Assembly: GCA_900761995.1 (NCBI GenBank)
Contig: CAAFEY010000140.1
Coordinates: 1 to 13,032, forward strand
From: an uncultured Collinsella sp.
GTDB taxonomy: Bacteria; Actinomycetota; Coriobacteriia; Coriobacteriales; Coriobacteriaceae
Reading direction: 5' to 3'
DNA length: 13,032 nucleotides
The translations under genes and the position numbers were made by a program. Each line of letters starts with the position of its first letter. Position 1 is the stretch's first letter. Under the pieces are notes generated by a model that saw only the letters and a program-made list of their open reading frames with translations, searched no databases and was not told where the DNA came from. This document shows, in pieces, positions 1 to 6,349 of this stretch.

Positions 1-1
1 A

Positions 2-1258
2 ATGGCTGCCACCAACTCCAACAAGGGTCGCGCCGTCGTGCTTTCCGCCGCGTGCGTCACCATGTTCTTCATCAGCTCCATCGCGCTGTATTCCGTTGTG
101 AGCAAGAACCTGCTCGCCGTCTATCCCGAGTGGTCCAGCGCTCTTACCTGGGCTTTCCCGGTCTTCCAGACCATCATGGCCGTGACGGGCATCTTCGCCG
201 GCCGCATCTCCGATAAGATCGGCCCGCGCAACGTCGTGATCGCTGCCGCCGTGTGCTACGGCGTGGGCTGGTTCATGTCCGGCACCGTCACCGAGCCGTG
301 GCAGTTCTACCTGTGGTTCTCGCTCGTCGCCGCCATCGGCAACGGCCTGGGCTACAACCCCGCGCTCACCACCGGCCAAAAGTGGTTCATCGACAAAAAG
401 GGCCTCGCCTCCGGCATCACCCTGGCCGCTTCGACCGCCGGCCCCGCCGTGCTGTCCCCGGTGCTCGCCTCGCTGCTCATCCCGAGCCTTGGCATCTTTG
501 GCGCCCTTAAGGCACTCGGCGTCATCTTCTTTGTGACGATCGCCGCCTCCGCCCTGTTCCTGAAGGCCCCCGAGGCCGGTTGGCTGCCCGAGGGCTTCGA
601 GGCCCCCAAGGGCGGCGCGCACGCCGGCACTTTCGGCGACCTCACCCCGGGCGAGATGGTCAAAACCCCGCGCTTCTGGGTCCTCATCGCCACCTTCGCC
701 TTCGCCGCCACCGCGGGCACCCTGCTTGTGGGCAAGGTTGCCTCCATCGCCGCCGTCCAGCTCTTCGCCGACCCCACGAGTGCCGCAGCCGTCGCCCTCG
801 GCGGCGTGGTCGTCTCCGTCAACACCTGCGCCAACCTGGTCGGTCGCCTGTCCTTCGGCCAGATCATCGACAAGCTCGGCGCCTACAAGTCGCTGCTCAT
901 CAGCCTTGTCGTCACCATCGTCGCGCTCGTCATCATGTCGATGAGCTTTACGCAGAGCATGTTCTTTGTTGCGCTCGCCCTGCTCGGCTTTAGCTTTGGC
1001 GCCCTGCTCGTCATCTACCCGCCGCTCACCGGTGGCGCCTTTGGTACCAGCAACATCGGCGTCAACTACGGCATCATGTTCTTGGGCTATGCCGCTTCCA
1101 CCTGGATCAGCCAGCCCATCACCGCTGTGCTGTATCACGCCGAGGCCGGCAGCGCCGCCTACCAGCAGTCCTTCTACGGCGCCATCGTAATCGCCGCCAT
1201 CGCCGTCGTGCTCACCGTCTACATGATGGTCTCCGACAGCAAGAAGAAGTCCGCCTAG
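2..1258 (+). CDS. MFS transporter, oxalate/formate antiporter (OFA)-like family
   Basis: This is a polytopic inner-membrane carrier of the major facilitator superfamily, 418 residues, which is normal for the family. About twelve hydrophobic segments can be counted, with the longest hydrophilic stretch in the middle (about residues 195-220). The loop after the second helix carries the MFS signature GRISDKIGPRN, and the second half repeats it as GRLSFGQIIDKLG. The stretch TPRFWVLIATFAF and the late NIGVNYGIMF motif are typical of OFA-type carriers of small organic anions such as oxalate, formate or lactate. The substrate cannot be read from sequence. The ATG lies one base from the window edge, so its ribosome site is not visible and an upstream start is possible, although the N-terminus looks natural. 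The next gene, a Gfo/Idh/MocA oxidoreductase, follows after 69 nt on the same strand and may act on the transported compound. That link is inference. Confidence 0.85.
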   Translation: MAATNSNKGRAVVLSAACVTMFFISSIALYSVVSKNLLAVYPEWSSALTWAFPVFQTIMAVTGIFAGRISDKIGPRNVVIAAAVCYGVGWFMSGTVTEPWQFYLWFSLVAAIGNGLGYNPALTTGQKWFIDKKGLASGITLAASTAGPAVLSPVLASLLIPSLGIFGALKALGVIFFVTIAASALFLKAPEAGWLPEGFEAPKGGAHAGTFGDLTPGEMVKTPRFWVLIATFAFAATAGTLLVGKVASIAAVQLFADPTSAAAVALGGVVVSVNTCANLVGRLSFGQIIDKLGAYKSLLISLVVTIVALVIMSMSFTQSMFFVALALLGFSFGALLVIYPPLTGGAFGTSNIGVNYGIMFLGYAASTWISQPITAVLYHAEAGSAAYQQSFYGAIVIAAIAVVLTVYMMVSDSKKKSA

Positions 1259-1265
1259 TTTTACC

Positions 1266-1298
1266 GATGCGACAAAGGGGCAGCCCTTTTGTCGCATT
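1266..1298 (+). terminator. Hairpin after the MFS gene, weak terminator or attenuator
   Basis: A 14-bp stem (1267-1280 with 1284-1297, one G-U pair, loop CAG) starts nine bases after the stop codon. It contains a T-run inside its 3' arm but is followed by CCACCGG, not by a T-tract. It could partly terminate, or stabilise the upstream mRNA, while allowing read-through into the oxidoreductase gene. Confidence 0.5.
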
Positions 1299-1327
1299 CC
1301 ACCGGTCACCAGTATTAAGGAGTCGAA

Positions 1328-2368
1328 ATGTCTGAGCTCAACCCCGTCCGCATTGCCGTTATCGGCGCCGGTGCCATGGGCCGCAACCACATCCGCTTTG
1401 TCACCGAGGAGCCCGAGGCCGAGCTCGTCGCCATCGCCGACGCCTTTGAGGGCGCCCGCGCCACGGCCGAGGCCGCTGGCGTGCCGTTTTACACCGATCC
1501 CGCCCAGATGATGGACGAGGTCAAACCCGAGGCCGCCATTATCGCCACCCCCAACGACCTGCACCTGGGCGTTGCTCGCGAGGCCATCAAGCGCAACATC
1601 GTGCCGCTGGTCGAAAAGCCGATCTCCAACGATCTCGAGGATGCCCAGGCTTTCGCCGCCGAGGCCGAGACCGCCGGCGTGCCCGTGCTCGTGGGTCAGC
1701 ACCGTCGCCACAACCCCTTCGTCAACAAGGCCAAGGAGATCATCGAGTCCGGCGAGCTGGGCAAGCTCACCGTGTCGAGCTTCCACTACATGATCTATAA
1801 GAATGACGAGTACTTCGATGTCGAGTGGCGCCGCAAGAAGGGTGCCGGACCGATCTTGGTCAACCTGGTTCACGACGTGGACCTGCTCCGCTACCTGCTG
1901 GGCGAGCCCGTCGCCGTCCAGGGCATGCAGTCCAGCGCCGCCCGCGGTTTTGAGACCGAGGACTCCGCCGTGGTCAACGTCCGTTTTGCCGATGGCGCGC
2001 TTGCGAGCATGACCATCTCCGACGCCACCGCCAGCCCCTGGAACTGGGAGGCAACCGCTCGCGAGGATCCGCAGTACCGCCCCTTCGACGCCGACGCCTA
2101 CTTTATCGGCGGAACCTTGGGTGCCCTTTCGCTGCCCCGCCTGCATCAGTTCTCCTACGACGGCGCCTCCAACTGGCACAAGCCGCTGCAGATGGAGATT
2201 CCGGCCGTCGACCCGGCGCTGCCGCACAAGATGCAGCTCAAGCACTTTGTGAAGGTCGTCCGCCGCGAGGTCGAGCCCGTCGTAACCCCCGCCGACAACG
2301 TCAAGACGCTCACGCTTCTCAACGCCATCAAGGAGGCCGCCGAGACCGGCCAGCTCGTCGAGCTGTAG
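1328..2368 (+). CDS. Gfo/Idh/MocA family NAD(P)-dependent oxidoreductase
   Basis: This is a cytoplasmic dehydrogenase of 346 residues, the usual length for the family, whose members oxidise or reduce sugars, inositols and related polyols. The N-terminal Rossmann fold shows the dinucleotide loop GAGAMG at residues 13-18. The family EKP motif (residues 96-98) holds the conserved Lys97, and HDVD at 182-185 supplies the probable catalytic His182. The C-terminal half is the expected beta-sheet domain, containing the GxLxxMxISDATASPW-type segment around residue 230. The start is set by AAGGAG at 1317-1322, five bases before the ATG. The substrate cannot be assigned; family members include inositol 2-dehydrogenase and many glycoside-processing enzymes. 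The preceding OFA-like transporter on the same strand suggests a small uptake-plus-oxidation unit. A strong hairpin at 2441-2476 ends the unit. Confidence 0.9.
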   Translation: MSELNPVRIAVIGAGAMGRNHIRFVTEEPEAELVAIADAFEGARATAEAAGVPFYTDPAQMMDEVKPEAAIIATPNDLHLGVAREAIKRNIVPLVEKPISNDLEDAQAFAAEAETAGVPVLVGQHRRHNPFVNKAKEIIESGELGKLTVSSFHYMIYKNDEYFDVEWRRKKGAGPILVNLVHDVDLLRYLLGEPVAVQGMQSSAARGFETEDSAVVNVRFADGALASMTISDATASPWNWEATAREDPQYRPFDADAYFIGGTLGALSLPRLHQFSYDGASNWHKPLQMEIPAVDPALPHKMQLKHFVKVVRREVEPVVTPADNVKTLTLLNAIKEAAETGQLVEL

Positions 2369-2440
2369 CACCTTAGGACAGGCCGCGGCAGAAACCCCAT
2401 GCCGGGCCCCTCGGTCCGCCACAAATAAGCCCCTCTTCTT

Positions 2441-2476
2441 TGCCCCGCGAGCAGCTTCCTGCCCGCGGGGCATTTT
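2441..2476 (+). terminator. Rho-independent terminator after the oxidoreductase gene
   Basis: TGCCCCGCG (2441-2449) pairs perfectly with CGCGGGGCA (2464-2472). After one A-C mismatch, an inner GCAG/CTGC stem closes a CTTC tetraloop. The hairpin is followed by TTTT (2473-2476). It lies about 70 bases after the stop codon of the oxidoreductase. Confidence 0.85.
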
Positions 2477-2538
2477 GCTACGTTGCCAATGATTTTTCTG
2501 GGACGGGGGACTTTTTGCACCTTAGCTTGATTCGTTCG

Positions 2539-2696
2539 CCACGAAATGTGCCTATCTACTACGTTTAACCAATCACCCTCATCCATACAGAATTTCGCGA
2601 AATAAAAACCGCAGGTAAACGGCTTGCGCATTTTCGGAAAACCGGGGGATGGTCGACCCACACGGTTCAAACGTAGTAGATAGGCCGCTTTCGTGG
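2539..2696. repeat. Long interrupted inverted repeat upstream of tex
   Basis: The arms are 28 nt each (2539-2566 and 2669-2696). Pairing outward positions gives 25 matches of 28, with the only mismatches in a three-base internal loop (2547-2549 against 2686-2688). The core CCTATCTACTACGTTT (2551-2566) is matched exactly by its reverse complement at 2669-2684. Next to it, AACC (2567-2570) can pair with GGTT (2664-2667) past one bulged C. The roughly 100-base centre has no coding signal. It may be a miniature mobile element, a dispersed REP-like repeat, or a structured leader. No target-site duplication was recognised. Confidence 0.8.
2592..2603. repeat. 12-bp perfect palindrome inside the inverted-repeat loop
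   Basis: ATTTCGCGAAAT is a perfect palindrome close to the centre of the inverted repeat at 2539-2696. It could be a protein-binding site or simply the tip of a secondary hairpin. Nothing in the sequence decides between these. Confidence 0.45.
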
Positions 2697-2778
2697 TTCC
2701 GCGCCAAAACAGTCTTTTTTGGGCGAAGTGGCAGGTGGTATCCTTGGTAGCTCTGTGCTGCAAACGCACCTTAAACGC

Positions 2779-2784
2779 AAGGAG
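2779..2784 (+). promoter_or_regulatory. Ribosome binding site that sets the tex start
   Basis: AAGGAG lies four bases before ATG 2789. The reading frame is open further upstream to an ATG at 2693. That ATG sits inside the 3' arm of the inverted repeat, lacks a ribosome site, and would add 32 residues without family resemblance. Confidence 0.8.
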
Positions 2785-2788
2785 TCCC

Positions 2789-4936
2789 ATGGATCTTATC
2801 GCCCAGCTCGCCCGCGAGCTCAACCTTAAGGCCGCCAACGTCGAGGCGGCCGTCAAGCTCATCGACGAGGGAAACACCATTCCCTTTATCTCGCGCTACC
2901 GCAAGGAAGCCACGGGCGGCATGGACGATGTCGCCCTGCGCGCGCTCGACGAGCGCCTGTCCTACCTGCGTAATCTTGAGCAGCGCAAAGAGGACGTCAT
3001 TCTGCTCATCGGCGCCCAGGGCAAGCTCACGCCCGAGCTCGAGCAACAGATTCGCGAGGCCACACAGCTCCAGCGTGTCGAGGACCTCTACAAGCCCTAC
3101 CGCAAAAAGCGCATGACCCGCGCGCAGAAGGCACGCGAGGCCGGCCTGGAGCCGCTCGCCAACATGATCATCATGCAGGCCTCGGCCAAGGGCAGCGCGC
3201 TCGACGCCGCCGCGGACTACGTCAACGAGGAGGCCGGCTTCGACACGCCCGAAAAGGCGCTCGCCGGCGCCGCCGACATCGTGGCCGAGACGGTGGCCGA
3301 AGATCCCGAGAACGTCGCCGACCTGCGCGCCTTTACGCAAAACACCGCCGACATCGTCGTCGAGGCCACCGACCCCGCCGAGAAGACCCCCTACGAGCCG
3401 TACTACAGCTATGACGAGCCACTGCGCCGTATACCCAACCACCGCGTGCTGGCTATCGACCGCGGCGAGCGCGAGGGCAAGCTCCGCGTGCGCGTGGACG
3501 TCGACGGCGCAGCCGCCACGGCACGCCTCGGCAGCCGCTGGCCCCGCCGCCAGGGCGTGTTTGCTCCCATCTTCGATGCCGCCATCGCTGACGGTTACAA
3601 GCGCCTCATGGCCCCCTCGCTGGAGCGCGAGGCCCGCGCCAAACTCACCGTTCGCGCCCAGACCGAGGCCATCAACGTCTTTGCCAAGAATCTCGAAGGC
3701 CTGCTCTCGGCACGCCCCGTGCGCGGCGCCCGCGTGCTCGCGCTCGATCCGGGCTACCGTACCGGCTGCAAGGTCGCCGTCATGGACGAGACCGGCAAGT
3801 TACTCGACCACGGCGTGGTCTACCCCACCAAGCCGCGCCACGACGTCGCCGGCACCAAGCGTGAGCTCGCCCGCCTCGTCAAGAAGAACAGCGTCAACAC
3901 CATCGTCATCGGCAACGGCACCGCCAGCCGCGAGACCGAGGAAGTCGTCTCGGAGTTTATTGCCGAGCAGGCGCCCAGCCTTCGCTACACCATCGTCAAC
4001 GAGGCGGGCGCGTCGGTGTACTCCGCCTCCGAGCTCGCGAGCCAGGAGTATCCCGATCTGGATGTCACCGTACGTGGCGCCATGAGCCTGGGCCGCCGTC
4101 TGCAAGACCCGCTGGCAGAGCTCGTCAAGATTCCGCCCCAGTCCATCGGCGTTGGCCAGTACCAGCACGACCTTGACCAGGCCGAGCTTTCGCGCACCCT
4201 GGGCCACGTGGTGGAAGACGTCGTCAACCGTGTGGGCGTCGACGTCAACACCGCGAGCGCAAGCCTGCTGGGCTACGTGTCGGGCATTACGCCGAGCGTA
4301 GCCAAAAACATCGTGGCCTACCGCGAGGAAAACGGCGCCTTTACCGATCGCCGCCAGCTCAAGAAGGTCCCCAAGCTGGGACCCAAGGCATTCCTCAACG
4401 CCGCGGGCTTCCTGCGCATCAGCGGCGGCAAGAACCCGCTCGACGCGACAAGCGTCCACCCCGAGAGCTACGAGGTGGCCACGGCCGTCCTGGAGCGCAC
4501 CGGCGTTGCGGCAAGCGAGCTCAGCCGCGGCGGCGTGCCCGATATCGAGCGCCGCCTGGGCAGCATCTCGGCGCTGGCAAGCGACCTGGACTGCGGCACC
4601 CTCACGCTCATCGACATCGTCAACGAGCTCAAGAAGCCCGGTCGCGACCCGCGCGACGACGCGCCCGAGGTAGTCTTTAGCCGCTCGGCGCTTTCGATCG
4701 ACGACCTGGAGCCCGGCATGGAACTCAAGGGCACGGTGCGCAACGTCGTCGACTTTGGCGCCTTCGTCGACGTGGGCGTGCACCAGGACGGCCTCGTGCA
4801 CATCTCCAAGCTGGCCAACCGCTTCGTCAAGCACCCGAGCGACGTGGTGCGCGTCGGTGACACGGTCAAGGTGTGGGTCGAAAAGGTCGATCGCGACCGC
4901 AAGAAAATCTCCCTCACCATGGTGCAGGGGAAGTAA
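2789..4936 (+). CDS. tex: Tex family S1-domain RNA-binding / transcription accessory protein
   Basis: Tex is a conserved cytoplasmic nucleic-acid-binding protein associated with the transcription machinery. At 715 residues this copy is somewhat shorter than the well-studied Tex proteins but has all their domains. The Tex N-terminal helical domain shows IPFISRYRKEATGG (about 30-43) and the DLYKPYRKKRMTRAQKAREAGLEPLA region (about 97-122). A YqgF/RuvX-like nuclease fold begins near residue 315 with VLALDPGYRTGCKVAV and includes IGNGTASRETE. The run around SLGRRLQDPLAELVKIPP leads into helix-hairpin-helix motifs (NIVAYREENGAFTDR, LGPKAFLNAAGFLRI). The C-terminal S1 domain (about 647-715) contains GTVRNVVDFGAFVDVG and DGLVHISKLANRF. 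The start is fixed by AAGGAG at 2779-2784. It is transcribed alone, between two non-coding regions rich in inverted repeats, and converges on the transaldolase gene at 5321. Confidence 0.97.
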   Translation: MDLIAQLARELNLKAANVEAAVKLIDEGNTIPFISRYRKEATGGMDDVALRALDERLSYLRNLEQRKEDVILLIGAQGKLTPELEQQIREATQLQRVEDLYKPYRKKRMTRAQKAREAGLEPLANMIIMQASAKGSALDAAADYVNEEAGFDTPEKALAGAADIVAETVAEDPENVADLRAFTQNTADIVVEATDPAEKTPYEPYYSYDEPLRRIPNHRVLAIDRGEREGKLRVRVDVDGAAATARLGSRWPRRQGVFAPIFDAAIADGYKRLMAPSLEREARAKLTVRAQTEAINVFAKNLEGLLSARPVRGARVLALDPGYRTGCKVAVMDETGKLLDHGVVYPTKPRHDVAGTKRELARLVKKNSVNTIVIGNGTASRETEEVVSEFIAEQAPSLRYTIVNEAGASVYSASELASQEYPDLDVTVRGAMSLGRRLQDPLAELVKIPPQSIGVGQYQHDLDQAELSRTLGHVVEDVVNRVGVDVNTASASLLGYVSGITPSVAKNIVAYREENGAFTDRRQLKKVPKLGPKAFLNAAGFLRISGGKNPLDATSVHPESYEVATAVLERTGVAASELSRGGVPDIERRLGSISALASDLDCGTLTLIDIVNELKKPGRDPRDDAPEVVFSRSALSIDDLEPGMELKGTVRNVVDFGAFVDVGVHQDGLVHISKLANRFVKHPSDVVRVGDTVKVWVEKVDRDRKKISLTMVQGK

Positions 4937-4973
4937 ACCGCCAAAGCAAGGGTCCCCCCCCCTCTCGCGACGT

Positions 4974-4987
4974 GCAAAATCGCGAGT
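4974..4987. other. Not assigned; local CTCGCGA/TCGCGAG pairing within the left repeat arm
   Basis: CTCGCGA (about 4964-4970) and TCGCGAG (about 4980-4986) are exact reverse complements separated by nine bases, so the left repeat arm can also fold on itself. The right arm has lost this pairing because it reads TTGAGAG at the matching place. Confidence 0.4.
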
Positions 4988-5038
4988 ATTCTGCAAATTC
5001 CACCGTTCCGGATGCCCCTCAGAGACGAAAAAGCAAGA

Positions 5039-5083
5039 AACAGCCCCCGTTTTAGCGTCATCAGAGCCAAAACGGGGGCTGTT
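5039..5083. terminator. Bidirectional terminator between tex and transaldolase
   Basis: AACAGCCCCCGTTTT (5039-5053) pairs perfectly with AAAACGGGGGCTGTT (5069-5083), a 15-bp stem with a 15-base loop. On the - strand the stem is followed by TTCTTGCTTTTT, a usable T-rich tail. On the + strand the tail is only TTCC, but the stem itself contains four T-A pairs at its tip side. It lies about 100 bases after the tex stop and about 240 bases after the transaldolase stop. Confidence 0.75.
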
Positions 5084-5166
5084 CCATGCTTCACCCAGCT
5101 GGTAAAAGCCTTTACCTTGCTGAATACTCTCAATTTTGCACGGCGCAGGCGGGGGTACCTTTGTCC

Positions 5167-5185
5167 ACGGCAGGATATGGAAGCC
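5167..5185 (-). pseudogene. 19-nt remnant resembling the 3' end of the transaldolase gene
   Basis: ACGGCAGGATATGGAAGCC matches 5323-5341, the 3' end of the neighbouring transaldolase gene, at 18 of 19 positions. Read on the - strand it encodes GFHILP, the same C-terminal residues seen in both transaldolases of this window. The similarity stops on both sides. It is best read as a scrap of a duplication or rearrangement, but 19 bases could also be chance. Confidence 0.4.
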
Positions 5186-5219
5186 TATCACCAACCTACC
5201 GGCAAGTTCGTGTCGACAG

Positions 5220-5289
5220 CCCCGGCCTTTCCTTTGCCTAGCGCGACCCTCGCGAAGCGCGTGAGCGATAGGGAAAGGAAAGGCCGGGG
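5220..5289. repeat. Long hairpin with 25-base arms downstream of the transaldolase gene
   Basis: Arms 5220-5244 and 5265-5289 pair at 23 of 25 positions; the outer 16 bases, CCCCGGCCTTTCCTTT, are perfectly complementary. The 20-base centre can fold further (CTCGCG with CGCG-GAG). Neither side has a T-tract, so it is not a standard intrinsic terminator, although it sits 31 bases past the transaldolase stop and could end or protect that transcript. Confidence 0.7.
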
Positions 5290-5320
5290 CGAGCAGCCCG
5301 CGGCGTAGTCAGTGTTCGCG

Positions 5321-6025
5321 TTACGGCAGAATATGGAAGCCCAAAGCGGCGATATCCTTGGCAAAGCCGCGCACGGTGTCGAGCGAGACCTCGTACGGGT
5401 CGCGACCGATGTTCTTGCGCTTGGCCAGGATGCTGTTGGGCACCGTAATGATCTGGCAACCGCATCCTTCCGCCTGGTAGATATTGATAAGCTCACGCGT
5501 GGACGCCCACAGGACCTCGCAGTTGGGCTTGGCGGCGGCCTTCTTGACCGACTCCGTCATAAACGGAATGGGGTCGACGCCGGTATCGGCGATGCGTCCG
5601 GCAAAGAGCGAGATGATGGACGGCGTCTCGGCGTCAACGGCCTCGACCATCTCGTCGACCTGCGCAGGCGTAAAGATGGTGGTGACGTTGACCTTGATGC
5701 CGTCGGCCGAAAGCTTGCGCACCAGCTCGGCGGTGGACTCACCCTTGGTGGTCACGCACGGAATCTTGACGTAGACGTTCTCGGCCCAGGTAGCGATCTC
5801 GCGCGCCTCGACCTCCATGGTCTCGACGTCGTCAGCAAAGACCTCAAACGAGACGGACACATCGGTGATGTGGGCCAGGACCTCCTTGGCAAACGCGCGG
5901 TAATCCGTCACGCCGCCCTTCTTCATAAGGGACGGGTTGGTCGTGAAACCCTGAACGTTGCCGTTCTCGTACATGTCGAGCATGCCCTCGAGGTTTGCAC
6001 CGTCAGCGAACACCTTGATTGCCAT
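5321..6025 (-). CDS. Transaldolase, short (TalC/FSA-like) form, stand-alone copy
   Basis: This cytoplasmic class I aldolase of 234 residues should transfer dihydroxyacetone between sugar phosphates in the non-oxidative pentose phosphate pathway. The Schiff-base lysine is Lys87 in VYVKIP; Asp8 (FADGA) and Asn30 (TTNPS) are also in place. Glu61 (SFEVFAD) and Phe141 (SLFAGRIAD) match transaldolases. True fructose-6-phosphate aldolase has Gln and Tyr at these sites, so transaldolase is the better call. The start MAIKVFADGAN is chosen because the paralogue at 8620-9330 begins identically and AAAGGAA (6034-6040) precedes it by eight bases; an upstream in-frame ATG adds only eight residues. The gene lies beyond the terminator of the PTS operon, so it probably has its own promoter. 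It is about 80% identical by eye to the operon copy, an evident duplication. Confidence 0.92.
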   Translation of the reverse strand: MAIKVFADGANLEGMLDMYENGNVQGFTTNPSLMKKGGVTDYRAFAKEVLAHITDVSVSFEVFADDVETMEVEAREIATWAENVYVKIPCVTTKGESTAELVRKLSADGIKVNVTTIFTPAQVDEMVEAVDAETPSIISLFAGRIADTGVDPIPFMTESVKKAAAKPNCEVLWASTRELINIYQAEGCGCQIITVPNSILAKRKNIGRDPYEVSLDTVRGFAKDIAALGFHILP

Positions 6026-6250
6026 CTGCCTGATTCCTTTCGTTAGCATACGGCCGATAAACTGCTAAACACTTTACCTACGTTTATCAAGGCGTGAGCT
6101 GCGGGTTTTCATCTTCTCGGCGAACGGTTTTGCAGTTTTACCATTTTTATATCGACACCCCAGCGGCAAAACGTTTTTGCTGATCATCGCGGTTGATTCC
6201 GTTCGCGGCGCAGAGACAGCGCTTCACCGGTGCGTTTTCACAACCAGTCC
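6026..6250. other. Upstream region of the stand-alone transaldolase gene
   Basis: No gene is seen. On the - strand, TTGATA (6085-6090) followed 17 bases later by CTGCTA read as TAGCAG (6062-6067) is a possible promoter, but the -10 is poor. The interrupted palindrome GCAAAA-CGT-TTTTGC (6166-6180) is an operator candidate about 140 bases before the start codon. Neither is secure. Confidence 0.35.
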
Positions 6251-6292
6251 AAAACAAAAAGCGGTGACGCCTCATTTGAGACGTCACCGCTT
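6251..6292 (-). terminator. Rho-independent terminator of the PTS operon
   Basis: Read on the - strand, AAGCGGTGACG pairs with CGTCACCGCTT (6282-6292 with 6259-6269). An inner CTCA/TGAG stem follows one mismatch, and the hairpin is followed at once by TTTTTGTTTT. It lies 58 bases past the stop of the IIC gene and separates the operon from the stand-alone transaldolase gene. Confidence 0.92.
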
Positions 6293-6349
6293 CCGTGTAG
6301 GAGCCGGTTATCGGAGCTCCGCCCGATTAGGGCTTAACGTATGCCTGGA

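Larger units (their letters stand above)
2369..2788. other. 420-bp intergenic region between the oxidoreductase gene and tex
   Basis: No credible gene is present. The left part holds the oxidoreductase terminator (2441-2476). The middle holds a long interrupted inverted repeat (2539-2566 and 2669-2696) with a 12-base palindrome inside its loop. The right part should hold the tex promoter. TATCCT at 2739-2744 is a possible -10, with only a T-rich, poor -35 at about 2716-2721, so the promoter call is weak. Confidence 0.7.
4971..5142. repeat. Inverted repeat pair flanking the tex terminator
   Basis: The segment 4971-4996 starts CGTGCAAAAT and ends GAGTATTCTGCAA. Its reverse complement occurs at 5117-5142 with 3 mismatches in 26 bases and no gap. 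Similar C-rich sequence continues outside both arms (4950-4970 and 5143-5160), so the repeat unit may be about 45 bases. The pair is nearly concentric with the terminator hairpin at 5039-5083. It may be a dispersed repeat placed in opposite orientations. Confidence 0.75.
4937..5320. other. 384-bp structured region between convergent tex and transaldolase genes
   Basis: No gene is credible here. In order it contains a run of nine C (4954-4962), the left arm of an inverted repeat (4971-4996), a strong two-way terminator hairpin (5039-5083), the right arm (5117-5142), a 19-base near copy of the 3' end of the adjacent transaldolase gene (5167-5185), and a hairpin with 25-base arms (5220-5289). 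Such density of structure is unusual for a simple convergent gap. Confidence 0.75.

Noticed and set aside
2693..2788. N-terminal extension of tex by 32 residues
   Set aside because: The upstream ATG lies in the inverted-repeat arm without a ribosome site. ATG 2789 has AAGGAG at good spacing and begins at the conserved Tex N-terminus.
4954..4962. Run of nine C as a phase-variation tract
   Set aside because: It lies 18 bases after the tex stop and in no promoter that I can recognise, so slippage would have no evident effect.
3800..5194. Long open frame on the - strand opposite tex (464 codons)
   Set aside because: It lies antisense to a clearly conserved tex gene and exists because G/C-rich third positions suppress stops on the other strand. 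The composition is Ala/Val/Asp/Gly-rich without family motifs.
5312..6046. Open frame on the + strand opposite the first transaldolase, with a look-alike at 8569-9351
   Set aside because: The two resemble each other only because the sense genes are paralogues. Neither has a ribosome site or a recognisable family.
6036..6047. GCTAACGAAAGG upstream of the stand-alone transaldolase as a DeoR operator
   Set aside because: It matches GCTATCGAAAGC at 10 of 12 positions, but it contains the ribosome binding site. Similar CGAAAGG strings precede other genes here, such as the HAD gene, so the likeness is probably due to the Shine-Dalgarno sequence.
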